Below are positions 52,611-61,484 of a stretch of DNA of 64,000 nt, piece after piece. The position numbers and the translations under genes were made by a program. Under the pieces are notes generated by a model. That model did not search any database. It was not told where the DNA came from and saw nothing but the letters and a program-made list of their open reading frames with translations. Location: NCBI RefSeq assembly GCF_003367245.1, contig NZ_QRGR01000018.1, positions 1 to 64,000 of the forward strand. The letters run 5' to 3'. The stretch is from Pontibacter diazotrophicus. Lineage in GTDB: Bacteria > Bacteroidota > Bacteroidia > Cytophagales > Hymenobacteraceae. Every line of letters starts with the position of its first letter. Within the stretch, counting starts at the first letter, position 1.

Positions 52611-52695
52611 TTTCTTAGATTTATATAATTAATAATAAGTTAACTTTCAATACTTTAGTGTCAGCGAGATAGCTCGCTTCGTCGTTTTCGGGGCA

Positions 52696-52727
52696 CAAAG
52701 GTAAATTTACTTTTCGACAAGTAAAAG
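52696..52727 (-). promoter_or_regulatory. HU promoter
   Basis: Minus strand -7 box TACCTTTG (52696-52703), identical to the rRNA boxes; a T-rich -33 at about 52723-52727 (CTTTT). Leader of about 80 nt before the HU ATG. Confidence 0.6.
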
Positions 52728-52885
52728 CATTCCCTATAAATTATTAGGCCCTCATACGCACGGCTTTAGCTTTCTAAAACTCCTTCTTCAGCCTTTCGCA
52801 CCACCCTTTAACGTGGAGTAAAGGTTTATATTTCAGCCTCAGGCAACATAAATCAGTGTTGCACCATGGGTAAACATTCCCGTCC

Positions 52886-52916
52886 TTTGGCCTGTTTCAC
52901 CAACTTAAAACCTTTG
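52886..52916 (+). promoter_or_regulatory. mutY promoter
   Basis: TTTG (52886-52889), 19 nt, AACCTTTG (52909-52916), one mismatch from consensus; 17 bp upstream of the mutY ATG. Confidence 0.6.
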
Positions 52917-52933
52917 TATTTATACCTTTAACC

Positions 52934-54025
52934 ATGGCTACTCCCGACCAGGCATATTTTGCCAATACTCTCCTTCGCTGGTATGGGCAGCACAAGCGCC
53001 CGCTGCCGTGGCGCGACACCACCAACCCTTATTATATCTGGTTATCAGAAGTTATCCTGCAACAAACGCGCGTGGCACAGGGCCTGCCTTACTACCTGAA
53101 ATTTGCGGAAGCCTACCCTACCGTGCAGCAACTGGCCGCAGCCCCCGAAGACGAGGTACTGCGCCTGTGGCAGGGCCTCGGTTACTATTCCAGGGCTCGC
53201 AACATGCACCACACTGCCAAAATTGTGACAGATGAGCTTAACGGCCAGTTTCCGGGTAACTATGCGGCACTGCTCAAGCTAAAGGGCATCGGGAGTTATA
53301 CTGCCGCAGCTATTGCAGCCTTTGCTTTTAAGGAACAGGTGGCCGTGCTGGACGGGAACGTGTTCCGGGTGCTGGCCCGGGTATTCGGCATCTCCGATGA
53401 CATTGCAGTACCGGCCTCGCGAAAAGTCTTTCAAAAGCTGGCAGATGAACTGGTACCTGCCGATGCACCGGACGCCTACAACCAGGCCATTATGGAGTTT
53501 GGGGCCATACAGTGTACGCCTGTTATGCCTGACTGCCTGTTCTGCCCGCTGCAGCAAAGCTGCTTCGCCTTTAACAACGGCATGGTGCAGGAGCTACCTG
53601 TAAAGAAGAAGGCAAAGGCCGCGCGGCCCCGCTATTTTCATTACATTGTGCTGGAGCATGAAGGGGAATTTTACCTGCGCAAGCGGCTGGAGGGCGACAT
53701 CTGGCAGGGCCTCTACGACTTCTACCTGTATGAGAGCCCTGATAAAACCCTGCCCATCGAGACCTTAGTGCAGGTGCTGCAACAGGCTGGCCTAGAGGTG
53801 GATTTGGCGCACCTGCAGCCACCCCAGAAAGACTACAAACACATCCTGAGCCATCAAAAAATTACGGCACGTTTTTACCGGATAAGGCTTATTTCACGTT
53901 TAAAAGAGGAGGTACTGAAAGAAACAAGAATAGCCCCTTTCAACGTTGAAGAAATAGAGGCACTGCCTAAGCCAATATTGATAAACAGCTATTTGAAAGA
54001 TGCTAAGATTTTAGTATATTTATAG
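52934..54025 (+). CDS. mutY: A/G-specific adenine glycosylase
   Basis: A 363-residue repair enzyme that removes A mispaired with 8-oxo-G. It shows the HhH motif LLKLKGIGSYTAAAIAAFAF with the catalytic-site Asp in VLDGNVFRVLARVFGI, the Fe-S cysteines in CTPVMPDCLFCPLQQSC and the NUDIX-like C-terminal domain (about 230-360: YFHYIVLEHEGEFYLRKRLE, LSHQKITARFY) that reads 8-oxo-G. It starts a plus-strand row leading to ssb, gldE and gldD. Confidence 0.96.
   Translation: MATPDQAYFANTLLRWYGQHKRPLPWRDTTNPYYIWLSEVILQQTRVAQGLPYYLKFAEAYPTVQQLAAAPEDEVLRLWQGLGYYSRARNMHHTAKIVTDELNGQFPGNYAALLKLKGIGSYTAAAIAAFAFKEQVAVLDGNVFRVLARVFGISDDIAVPASRKVFQKLADELVPADAPDAYNQAIMEFGAIQCTPVMPDCLFCPLQQSCFAFNNGMVQELPVKKKAKAARPRYFHYIVLEHEGEFYLRKRLEGDIWQGLYDFYLYESPDKTLPIETLVQVLQQAGLEVDLAHLQPPQKDYKHILSHQKITARFYRIRLISRLKEEVLKETRIAPFNVEEIEALPKPILINSYLKDAKILVYL
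53992..54022 (+). promoter_or_regulatory. ssb promoter inside the end of mutY
   Basis: TTTG (53992-53995), 19 nt, TATATTTA (54015-54022), spanning the mutY stop codon. One mismatch in the last base of the -7 box. It would give ssb its own supply with a leader of about 105 nt. Confidence 0.55.
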
Positions 54026-54134
54026 ACTGAAACTTTTTGTATAGGCAAAAGCATTATCAGTTTTAGTAAGCCATATTGCCTCCAGCTTGGTTGCTGGAGT
54101 AGCCCATTTAACTAAAATATTATCGTAAAAAGAC

Positions 54135-54623
54135 ATGGCAAGTGTTAACAAAGTGATTTTGATTGGAAACCTGGGCAAAGACCCGGAAGTACGTCACTTA
54201 GAAGGCGGTGTAGCTGTCGCCCGTTTCCCAATGGCTACTTCTGAAAGCTTTAAAGACAAAAGCGGCCAGAAGCAGGAAAGAACAGAATGGCACAATATTG
54301 TGGTTTGGAGAGGACTGGCCGAAGTGGCCGAGAAGTACCTGAAAAAAGGAAATTCTGTCTATATTGAAGGCAGACTCAGAACAAACAATTACCAGGACAA
54401 AGAAGGCATTCAGCGCTACAGCACCGAGATTGTCGCTGATAACATGACTATGCTGGGCGGCCGCAGCGACAATGGCAGTGGCGGCGGAGGTAATTATCAA
54501 GAGTCCGCCTCGACTTCGTCTGCTGCCTCCTCTTCCGGCAGCAATTACGGCGGTGGCGCAGCAGCCACCAGCGGTGGAGCATCGGCTTTCCAGAACGACG
54601 AGCCGGATGACCTGCCGTTCTAA
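54135..54623 (+). CDS. ssb: single-stranded DNA-binding protein
   Basis: A 162-residue tetrameric ssDNA-binding protein. OB-fold domain (about 1-108) with [40 protein letters not shown] and [16 protein letters not shown]; then a Gly/Ser-rich linker ([20 protein letters not shown]) and the acidic C-terminal tip DEPDDLPF that recruits repair partners. Length and ends are typical. Confidence 0.97.
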   Translation: MASVNKVILIGNLGKDPEVRHLEGGVAVARFPMATSESFKDKSGQKQERTEWHNIVVWRGLAEVAEKYLKKGNSVYIEGRLRTNNYQDKEGIQRYSTEIVADNMTMLGGRSDNGSGGGGNYQESASTSSAASSSGSNYGGGAAATSGGASAFQNDEPDDLPF

Positions 54624-54649
54624 CCTATGTTTCATTAAATGAATTAATC

Positions 54650-56020
54650 TTGGACAGTATAGATTCCGGAGACCCCCTGAGTTATAGTTTACTTCAGTTA
54701 TTACAAAGTTCGCTTACACAACTCAGATATGAATACATAGCCGCCATACTGGCCGGCTTGATATTACTGCTGCTCTCTGCCCTCATCTCGGGGGCAGAGG
54801 CCGCATTCTTCTCACTCTCAGAGCAGGAGCTGGAGCAGTGCAAAAACAGCAAGCAACCTGCAAAGCAGCGCGTGTACCAACTCTTACAGACCCCGCGTAA
54901 GCTCCTTACCACTATCCTTATTCTTAACAACGGCATCAATGTCAGCATCATTACGCTTTTTGCGTATGTCGCCTGGCAGGTGTTTGGCACTATGGCCCTG
55001 CCCGCAGGTGTAATGGTTGCCTGTATGCTGTTTGCCACTTTTTTCATTGTGTTTTGTGGTGAGGTGCTTCCGAAGGTATATGCCCAGAAAAGGCGGCTGA
55101 ATATTTTAACCAGAACTGCTTCTATCCTGTACCGCCTCGAAACTCCTGTTAAACCATTCTCATCGCTGCTAATGTCTATTAGTGGCTACCTTGATAAACA
55201 TTATATGGTAAATGGCTATAACCAGACCATCGAGAACCTGCACCAAAGCCTGGATTTAGCTTTAACCAACGAGGAAACATCACCGGAAGAGCGACGGATT
55301 CTGCGGGGCGTCGTAAACTTCGGCTCTATTACGGTAAAGCAGGTAATGCGCCCCCGGGTAGATGTAAATGCCTTTAGCAGCTGTATGACGCTGCCTGAAA
55401 TGCTGCCTTTGATTGTGCAGTGGGGCTATTCCAGAATTCCAGTCTACACGACAAGCAATGATAGGATTGAGGGCATCCTTTATGTAAAGGATTTGCTTCC
55501 TCACCTGAACAAAGGCGCAGACTTTAACTGGCAGCAACTAGTGCGGCCACCTTTCTTTGTGCCGGAAAACAAGCGCATTTCTGCCCTGTTCCAGGAGTTT
55601 AAGACAAAGCACGTGCACATGGCCATTGTGGTGAATGAATATGGTGCCACCTCTGGTCTGTTAACTTTAGAAGACATTGTGGAGGAGATTGTCGGCGAGA
55701 TCAACGATGAATATGACGACGACGATGACATTATCTATTCTCAACTCGACGAAAATACTTTTATCTTTGATGGAAAGACATCGCTGCACGACTTTTGTAA
55801 GATAGCAGAAGTACCGTTTGATGCTTTTGACGAGGTAAAAGAGGAGAATGAAACAGTGGCCGGACTGATGCTGGCGCTGTTCTCCCGCATCCCGCGCGTA
55901 GGCGAGGAAGTTTCTTACGGTCAGTTTCATTTCACCGTAGAGTCGGCGGACTATAAGCGTGTAAAACGAGTTAAGATAAATGTCGCAAGTAAAAAAGAGC
56001 ACTACCAGAAAGTCAGCTAA
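54650..56020 (+). CDS. gldE: gliding motility protein GldE
   Basis: A 456-residue membrane protein of the CNNM/CorC type. Three or four membrane segments ([60 protein letters not shown]) precede two CBS domains (about 215-335: [34 protein letters not shown]) and a CorC/HlyC domain to the end (about 360-440). No ATG fits; the TTG at 54650 is the best start. GldE is thought to work with GldD and possibly handle Mg or other ions. It overlaps gldD by 41 bp. Confidence 0.92.
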   Translation: MDSIDSGDPLSYSLLQLLQSSLTQLRYEYIAAILAGLILLLLSALISGAEAAFFSLSEQELEQCKNSKQPAKQRVYQLLQTPRKLLTTILILNNGINVSIITLFAYVAWQVFGTMALPAGVMVACMLFATFFIVFCGEVLPKVYAQKRRLNILTRTASILYRLETPVKPFSSLLMSISGYLDKHYMVNGYNQTIENLHQSLDLALTNEETSPEERRILRGVVNFGSITVKQVMRPRVDVNAFSSCMTLPEMLPLIVQWGYSRIPVYTTSNDRIEGILYVKDLLPHLNKGADFNWQQLVRPPFFVPENKRISALFQEFKTKHVHMAIVVNEYGATSGLLTLEDIVEEIVGEINDEYDDDDDIIYSQLDENTFIFDGKTSLHDFCKIAEVPFDAFDEVKEENETVAGLMLALFSRIPRVGEEVSYGQFHFTVESADYKRVKRVKINVASKKEHYQKVS

Positions 56021-56600
56021 TCTACAGATGTTTTTGTGGGCCTGCCTGGCAACGGCTATGGCAGCCTGCGGAACAGCAGAGTATACTCCAAAACCAAAAG
56101 GCTACAACCGCATAGACCTTCCACAAACAGCTTATCAGCCGCTTCAGGAAGCGCACCCCTATACCTTTGAGTTTTCAGAGCACGCCAAAATACGCCCTGA
56201 TTCATCTGGTATAGCGCAACCGCACTGGATAAACATCATATATCCAAGCCTGGGAGCCAATGTGCAGCTAACGTACAAGGGCATTAACAGCGACAAGATG
56301 CTGAATGACTTAATGGAGGACTCTCGTAAGCTGACGGCAAAGCACCAGATAAAGGCGTACGCGATTGAAGAAAGCCAGGTGAAGACGCCTACAGGAGACA
56401 TTGCCTCTGTTTTTGAGCTGGAGGGTGAAGTGCCTAGCCAGTTCCAGTTCTACGTGACTGACTCCACAGACCACTTCCTGCGCGGCGCTTTATATTTCCG
56501 TACCGCCACTCAGAATGATTCACTGGCTCCTATTATCGAGTATGTAAAGAAAGACATCGTGCACCTGCTGAACACGCTGGAGTGGAAGGAGAAGCAGTAA
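55980..56600 (+). CDS. gldD: gliding motility lipoprotein GldD
   Basis: A 206-residue lipoprotein. The signal [20 protein letters not shown] (lipobox ending at Cys30, MAAC) comes after about 16 extra residues that overlap the gldE frame; MSQVKKS at 55980 is the first start, and a start at Met17 (about 56028) is also possible. The mature part has the GldD features [48 protein letters not shown] and [20 protein letters not shown]. GldD is needed for gliding and type IX secretion. Confidence 0.93.
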   Translation: MSQVKKSTTRKSANLQMFLWACLATAMAACGTAEYTPKPKGYNRIDLPQTAYQPLQEAHPYTFEFSEHAKIRPDSSGIAQPHWINIIYPSLGANVQLTYKGINSDKMLNDLMEDSRKLTAKHQIKAYAIEESQVKTPTGDIASVFELEGEVPSQFQFYVTDSTDHFLRGALYFRTATQNDSLAPIIEYVKKDIVHLLNTLEWKEKQ

Positions 56601-56776
56601 TTGTTAGTTGTTGATTGTTTTTCGCCGTTGTTGGTGAAAAACACCAACAACGGCAATCACAGTACATAGGCAAAGGACAAGAGACTTTAGAGGTTATACT
56701 TCAAGGTCTTTTGTCCTTTGTCTTTTATCTTTGTATCATAGCCATTGTACGATAGTCAAACCACCAGCCAGCGGCA

Positions 56777-58876
56777 TTGAACAACTTCTTCCATACTAAA
56801 ATTGAATTCCTGAAGGGCGTGGGGCCGATGCGGGCGGAACTGCTGCAGAAAGAGCTGCAGATTTTCACTTACGGAGACCTGATCCAGCACTACCCTTTCC
56901 GTTACCTCGACCGCACGCAATTTTACAAGATTGCGGAGCTGGACGAGAGCCTGCCTTATGTGCAGGTGCGCGGCCGCGTACGCGGCAAGGAACTATTGGG
57001 CGAAGGAAGAAAGCAGCGTCTGGCAGCAACGTTGGTGGACGAGAACGGCGACCAGATGGAGCTGGTATGGTTTAAGGGCGTGAAGTGGATGCAGAAAACA
57101 CTGAAGAATCACACTGACTATATTGTATTCGGCAAGCCAACCGAGTTTAACGGCAGGTTTAACATGGCGCACCCGGAACTTGAGGAACTAAGCGAAGAAA
57201 AGCAAACCACTTCCTTTCTGCAACCTGTTTACAATACCACCGAGAAGCTGAAGGCCCACCGCATCGACAGCAAAGTCATTGGTAAAATGATGGAGATGCT
57301 GCTGAAGGTGGCCCTGCCAAACGTACAGGAATCACTGTCGCCGGACCTGATTGACCATTACCGGCTGATGGACAAGCGCAATGCGCTCCTCAATATCCAT
57401 TTTCCTGAATCGGCGGAGAAGTATAAGGCGGCGACTTTCAGGCTCAAATTCGAGGAGCTTTTTTACATACAGCTGCGCCTGTTCCGGCACAAGCTCGTAC
57501 GAAAATCCGAACTGAAGGGGCAGGTGTTCAACCAGGTACCTACGCTCACCGAGTTCTACAAAAACCACCTTACCTTCGACCTGACCAACGCCCAGAAGCG
57601 GGTGGTGAAAGAGATATACAAAGACCTGACCGCTGGCAAACAGATGAACCGACTGCTGCAGGGGGATGTGGGCTCAGGAAAAACCATTGTAGCCTTCATC
57701 ACTATGCTGATTGCGGCAGACAACGGCGCGCAATCAGTGCTGATGGCGCCCACCGAGATTCTGGCAGACCAGCACTATGTGGGCCTGAAGGCTTTTGCCG
57801 ACAGCCTGGGAATTAACTTAGGAAAACTGACAGGTTCTTCAAAAGCAAAGGAACGGAAGGTGCTGCACGAGCAGCTGCGATCCGGCGACATGAAAATGAT
57901 TGTGGGCACCCATGCCCTGCTGGAGGATGTAGTGCAGTTTCAGAACCTTGGCCTCTGCATCGTGGATGAGCAGCACCGTTTTGGCGTGGAGCAGCGCTCC
58001 AAGCTGTGGCGCAAGAACCCCCGCATTATACCGCACGTGCTCGTGATGACGGCCACTCCGATTCCGCGCACCCTGGCCATGACCTTATATGGTGACCTGG
58101 ATGTGTCGGTGATTGATGAGTTGCCGGCAGGCAGGAAAGAGATTGTAACCGTCCACCGCTTCGATTCGCACCGGCTGCGCGTGTTCCAGTTTATCCGCGA
58201 CCAGATTAAGCTGGGCAGGCAGATTTACATCGTGTACCCGCTCATAGAAGAGTCGGAGCAGATGGAGAACTATAAAGACCTGATGGATGGCTACGAGAGC
58301 GTAAAGCGTGCTTTTCCCGAATATAAGGTGAGCATGGTACACGGTAAGATGAAGGCGCAGGACAAAGATTACGAGATGCAGCAGTTCGTAAAGCACGAAA
58401 CGCACATTATGGTAGCGACCACCGTGATTGAGGTAGGTGTAAACGTGCCCAATGCCTCCGTGATGGTGATTGAGAGTGCCGAGCGCTTTGGCTTATCGCA
58501 GTTGCACCAGTTACGAGGCCGTGTAGGCCGTGGTGCCGAGCAGAGCTATTGCATCCTCATGACGGGCTACAAGCTCAGTAAAGACAGCAAAACGCGCCTT
58601 GAGACCATGGTGCGTACCAATAACGGCTTTGAGATTGCAGACATCGACCTGAAGCTGCGCGGCCCCGGCGACCTGATGGGGACACAGCAAAGTGGTGTGC
58701 TGGACCTGCTGATTTCAGATTTAGCCAAGGATGCGCCTATTCTGCAGGAGGCGCGGGCAGCGGCGCAACGCGTGCTGGAGGCAGACCCGCTGCTGGAACA
58801 GCCACAGAATCATAATATCCGGCAGCACATACAATCGCTGAGTGCAAACACCGTTAACTGGAGTCGCATCAGTTAA
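56777..58876 (+). CDS. recG: ATP-dependent DNA helicase RecG
   Basis: A 699-residue branch-migration helicase that acts on stalled forks. An N-terminal wedge domain with the OB fold (about 60-150) precedes the helicase core: LLQGDVGSGKTIVAF (Walker A), VDEQHRFGVEQR (motif II), MTATPIPRTLAMTLYGDLDV, and ATTVIEVGVNVPNASVMVIE and QLRGRVGRGAEQSYC in domain 2. The start codon is TTG at 56777; the next ATG would delete the conserved start IEFLKGVGP. Length is typical. Confidence 0.96.
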   Translation: MNNFFHTKIEFLKGVGPMRAELLQKELQIFTYGDLIQHYPFRYLDRTQFYKIAELDESLPYVQVRGRVRGKELLGEGRKQRLAATLVDENGDQMELVWFKGVKWMQKTLKNHTDYIVFGKPTEFNGRFNMAHPELEELSEEKQTTSFLQPVYNTTEKLKAHRIDSKVIGKMMEMLLKVALPNVQESLSPDLIDHYRLMDKRNALLNIHFPESAEKYKAATFRLKFEELFYIQLRLFRHKLVRKSELKGQVFNQVPTLTEFYKNHLTFDLTNAQKRVVKEIYKDLTAGKQMNRLLQGDVGSGKTIVAFITMLIAADNGAQSVLMAPTEILADQHYVGLKAFADSLGINLGKLTGSSKAKERKVLHEQLRSGDMKMIVGTHALLEDVVQFQNLGLCIVDEQHRFGVEQRSKLWRKNPRIIPHVLVMTATPIPRTLAMTLYGDLDVSVIDELPAGRKEIVTVHRFDSHRLRVFQFIRDQIKLGRQIYIVYPLIEESEQMENYKDLMDGYESVKRAFPEYKVSMVHGKMKAQDKDYEMQQFVKHETHIMVATTVIEVGVNVPNASVMVIESAERFGLSQLHQLRGRVGRGAEQSYCILMTGYKLSKDSKTRLETMVRTNNGFEIADIDLKLRGPGDLMGTQQSGVLDLLISDLAKDAPILQEARAAAQRVLEADPLLEQPQNHNIRQHIQSLSANTVNWSRIS

Positions 58877-59098
58877 GCTTTACCAGGAACACGAGCAGGC
58901 AATGATGATTTTTATAAGCCTAGCGATCTGCACTCCTTAAACAACAAAGCGCAGAACTATGATTTCGTTTATACCTATATTTAGGCCCAGGGCGTTATAG
59001 AAGCGCACAAACCATATCGTTCCACGAGAAACAATAGGTCTTGTGGTATATTTGCAGCTGTTCTTTATTCAGAATTAAACTCACCCCTTATTTTACCT

Positions 59099-60565
59099 GT
59101 GAAAAAGATTTTCATACTTCCGCTTTTGCTCCTTAGCCTGCTCTGGCAACCTGCGGCAACATATGCCCAGTTTAACAGAAAAGCATCTGTCGCCTTTTCC
59201 TATATGCCTGACGAGAGTAAGGAGCGCTACAGCCAACGCGTACCTCACAAAACCATACCTGTCGGCAGTGATGAGTTTATTATTCTGAGCCGAAGCGCGG
59301 CAGATGCCTACACAGTAGAGAAATACAGTGCTAAACTGAAAAAAGAGTGGACTGCGGAGGTAAAGCTGACAGGCACAGAGACACTGGAAGCCTTTGCAGC
59401 GAACCAGGAGGCTGCCACCGTGGTAACACACCGTGCAGACAATGGGCAGGGGCAGCAACAACTCTACGCCCACCGCATTGACCTGCGCACAGGCAAAAAG
59501 CAGGAAAGCGTCCTGTTGCTGGAGGCACCGGCCAAAAGCCGCCGGGCTAGCGTCGCCACCTCAGAGGATGGCACAAAGCTGCTGGCCTACCGCTACCATA
59601 CCAACAGCAGCCATCAGATACAGGATATCAGTGGTACACTCTATGATGGCAAACTGCAGAAAATCGAAGATACCAATTATAACCTGCAGGACATATTCAA
59701 CATACTCTCAGCAGACGTGCAGGTAAGCAACAGCGGAGAGCAATACATCAGCCTTATTTCTGATAACATGAAACGCCTGACCTCGCGGCTGTATAGCCCG
59801 GGCAGCGATGAAGTGCGCGTGATGTCTGTACTGGTGGGCGGTGTTTTCAGCGGAACAACAGTTTACATCCTGGACTCTAAGTTTAAGCTGATGCACAATG
59901 GTACGCTGTACGGTGCCGTGATGACGGCTGAGGAACCCAGTGGCCGGTACTATAGCCTGAAAACAGTGAAGTTTGATTTTGAGGCGGAGGACATGGTGTT
60001 TGCAGAGGAGTTCAGGTTCACCCCGGATTATGTCTCCCAGGTAAATTCTCTGGACAAGAGCAGCGACAGCAAGACAACCCGTCTCCAGGATATATACCTA
60101 TCGGACCTGTTCCTGACACCTGAGCAGCAGCTTATCATAATGGCAGAAAAGAAGTACACAGAGGGAGGAAAAGACGCTCCTTACTTTGCCAAAGAACTGC
60201 ACCTGTTCACGTACGACGAGTACATGAACAAGGACTGGAATTCTGTATTGATGAAGCACCAGCAAGCGCCTGCCGATGAAGCTTTCTCAAGCATCTCGTA
60301 CAATGCTTACCTCAGTGGCAATACGCTGCACTTACTCACACTGGAAGAACTACGCGGGAAAAATGACCTTTACCTCCGACAGGTTGATGCTAACTCAGGA
60401 GAAGCAAGTGCGCCGAAAGCTGTTGGCTTAAACATAGCCAATGACAAAGATCTGGCTTATGTTAAAGACTTCACCGCCTGGCTCAGCGATAATAATGTTG
60501 TAGCAGTAGCGCGGCCAAGCCGAAGGGCAGATGAGTTAAGACTGAGCAAAATTCAGCTAAAGTAG
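59099..60565 (+). CDS. exported hypothetical protein, propeller-like repeats
   Basis: A 488-residue protein starting with GTG and a signal peptide (MKKIFILPLLLLSLLWQPAATYA). The mature part is beta-rich with recurring units such as DEFIILSRSAADAYTVEKYS, QQQLYAHRIDLRTGKKQES and LHLLTLEELRGKNDLYLRQV, compatible with a beta-propeller, but I cannot assign a family. No T9SS C-terminal domain is evident. A TATATTTG box at 59047-59054 could be its promoter. The end overlaps the convergent GT2 gene by 13 bp. Confidence 0.75.
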   Translation: MKKIFILPLLLLSLLWQPAATYAQFNRKASVAFSYMPDESKERYSQRVPHKTIPVGSDEFIILSRSAADAYTVEKYSAKLKKEWTAEVKLTGTETLEAFAANQEAATVVTHRADNGQGQQQLYAHRIDLRTGKKQESVLLLEAPAKSRRASVATSEDGTKLLAYRYHTNSSHQIQDISGTLYDGKLQKIEDTNYNLQDIFNILSADVQVSNSGEQYISLISDNMKRLTSRLYSPGSDEVRVMSVLVGGVFSGTTVYILDSKFKLMHNGTLYGAVMTAEEPSGRYYSLKTVKFDFEAEDMVFAEEFRFTPDYVSQVNSLDKSSDSKTTRLQDIYLSDLFLTPEQQLIIMAEKKYTEGGKDAPYFAKELHLFTYDEYMNKDWNSVLMKHQQAPADEAFSSISYNAYLSGNTLHLLTLEELRGKNDLYLRQVDANSGEASAPKAVGLNIANDKDLAYVKDFTAWLSDNNVVAVARPSRRADELRLSKIQLK

Positions 60566-61311
60566 GTCTTTACGTCCCGGAAGTCTGGCTCATAAGGCGA
60601 TTGAGATTCAACTGAACTTTTCACATGCTGCTTTTGGTGAACCTTTTTAGTGAAAGAAGCCAACTGCAGCATCATGTGTGAGAACCCTACAAAAGAAACA
60701 ATTTCCACGTACATCTTAAATTCCTTTTTAGAGCCATCCAGCACACCCAGTTTGTCCACTTTATAGGTATTCATGGCGGACCAAGGCATCCAGCGCACCA
60801 CTTTCTTGTGGTGCAGCATGTAGCGATTTATGCCTACCTCTAATTGGTACCGGTGCACCTGCAGTTTCATCACTTGCCCTAAATCAGACTTTCTGATGAG
60901 GCGCTCACCAGACAGCAGGATATCGCTGCGGTACCACCGCACAAACCAAGGGGAGTTGATGCGGCGCAGTATGATCATATCGATAGCCGGTTGTTGCGTG
61001 TGGTAGGCCTCAATGGCAGCCTCAATCTCTTCTATCCGCAGTTCCTGGAGGTCTGCATCCATCATCAGAATCAGCTCATGCTTCACAAACTTTAAAGCAT
61101 ACTTTATAGCGGCAGCCTTGCCTTGGTTCTGCTGCAGCTGCACCACCTGTACCTGTGGCCAGTTAGCTTTGATATAAGCTGCTGTCCCATCCGTTGACCC
61201 ATCATCTACACACAGAACCTGCCCAATCTGGCGAATTTGCGTGATTACTTTCAGCACATGCGCAATGCGCTCCCTCTCGTTATAAAAGGGAATTAAACAT
61301 GTTACATTCAT
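60553..61311 (-). CDS. family 2 glycosyltransferase
   Basis: A 252-residue GT-A enzyme. It starts MNVTCLIPFYNERERIAHVL, with VLCVDDGSTDGTAAYI (nucleotide binding) and LILMMDADLQELRIEEIEAA (the DxD metal site as DAD). The rest (RSDILLSGERLIRKSDLGQV) resembles dolichol-phosphate-sugar or polyprenyl-type synthases without C-terminal membrane segments. Sugar and acceptor unknown. It is a single gene convergent with the exported unknown. Confidence 0.88.
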   Translation of the reverse strand: MNVTCLIPFYNERERIAHVLKVITQIRQIGQVLCVDDGSTDGTAAYIKANWPQVQVVQLQQNQGKAAAIKYALKFVKHELILMMDADLQELRIEEIEAAIEAYHTQQPAIDMIILRRINSPWFVRWYRSDILLSGERLIRKSDLGQVMKLQVHRYQLEVGINRYMLHHKKVVRWMPWSAMNTYKVDKLGVLDGSKKEFKMYVEIVSFVGFSHMMLQLASFTKKVHQKQHVKSSVESQSPYEPDFRDVKTYFS

Positions 61312-61432
61312 AGCTTTTTTTCAATGCTCAGGGTGCTTATCCACTCAGTACGGGAGTTAGGCTTCCAGATCCCAAATATCAGGAAAATATTTTGTGCTTT
61401 TATAGCAAAACACTCTAATTATACCATAAAAA

Positions 61433-61466
61433 ATAAAAAGGCTACCACCAGCGGTGATAGCTTTTC
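61433..61466 (-). terminator. terminator of the acyl-CoA dehydrogenase / thiolase operon
   Basis: Minus strand: AAGCTATCACC-GCT-GGTGGTAGCCTT (about 10 bp with one G-U), then TTTATTTTTT; 19 bp after the dehydrogenase stop. Confidence 0.82.
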
Positions 61467-61484
61467 CAGTTATAAATGGTCAGA

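Larger units (their letters stand above)
52611..52933. other. divergent HU / mutY promoter region
   Basis: About 320 bp. It holds the HU promoter (52696-52727) and the mutY promoter (52886-52916). I see no gene. Confidence 0.6.

Noticed and set aside
56624..56654. 13-bp hairpin after gldD considered as a terminator
   Set aside because: The stem is perfect (GCCGTTGTTGGTG), but no U-tract follows on the plus strand; it may be only a structural element or part of the TTGTTG repeat type.
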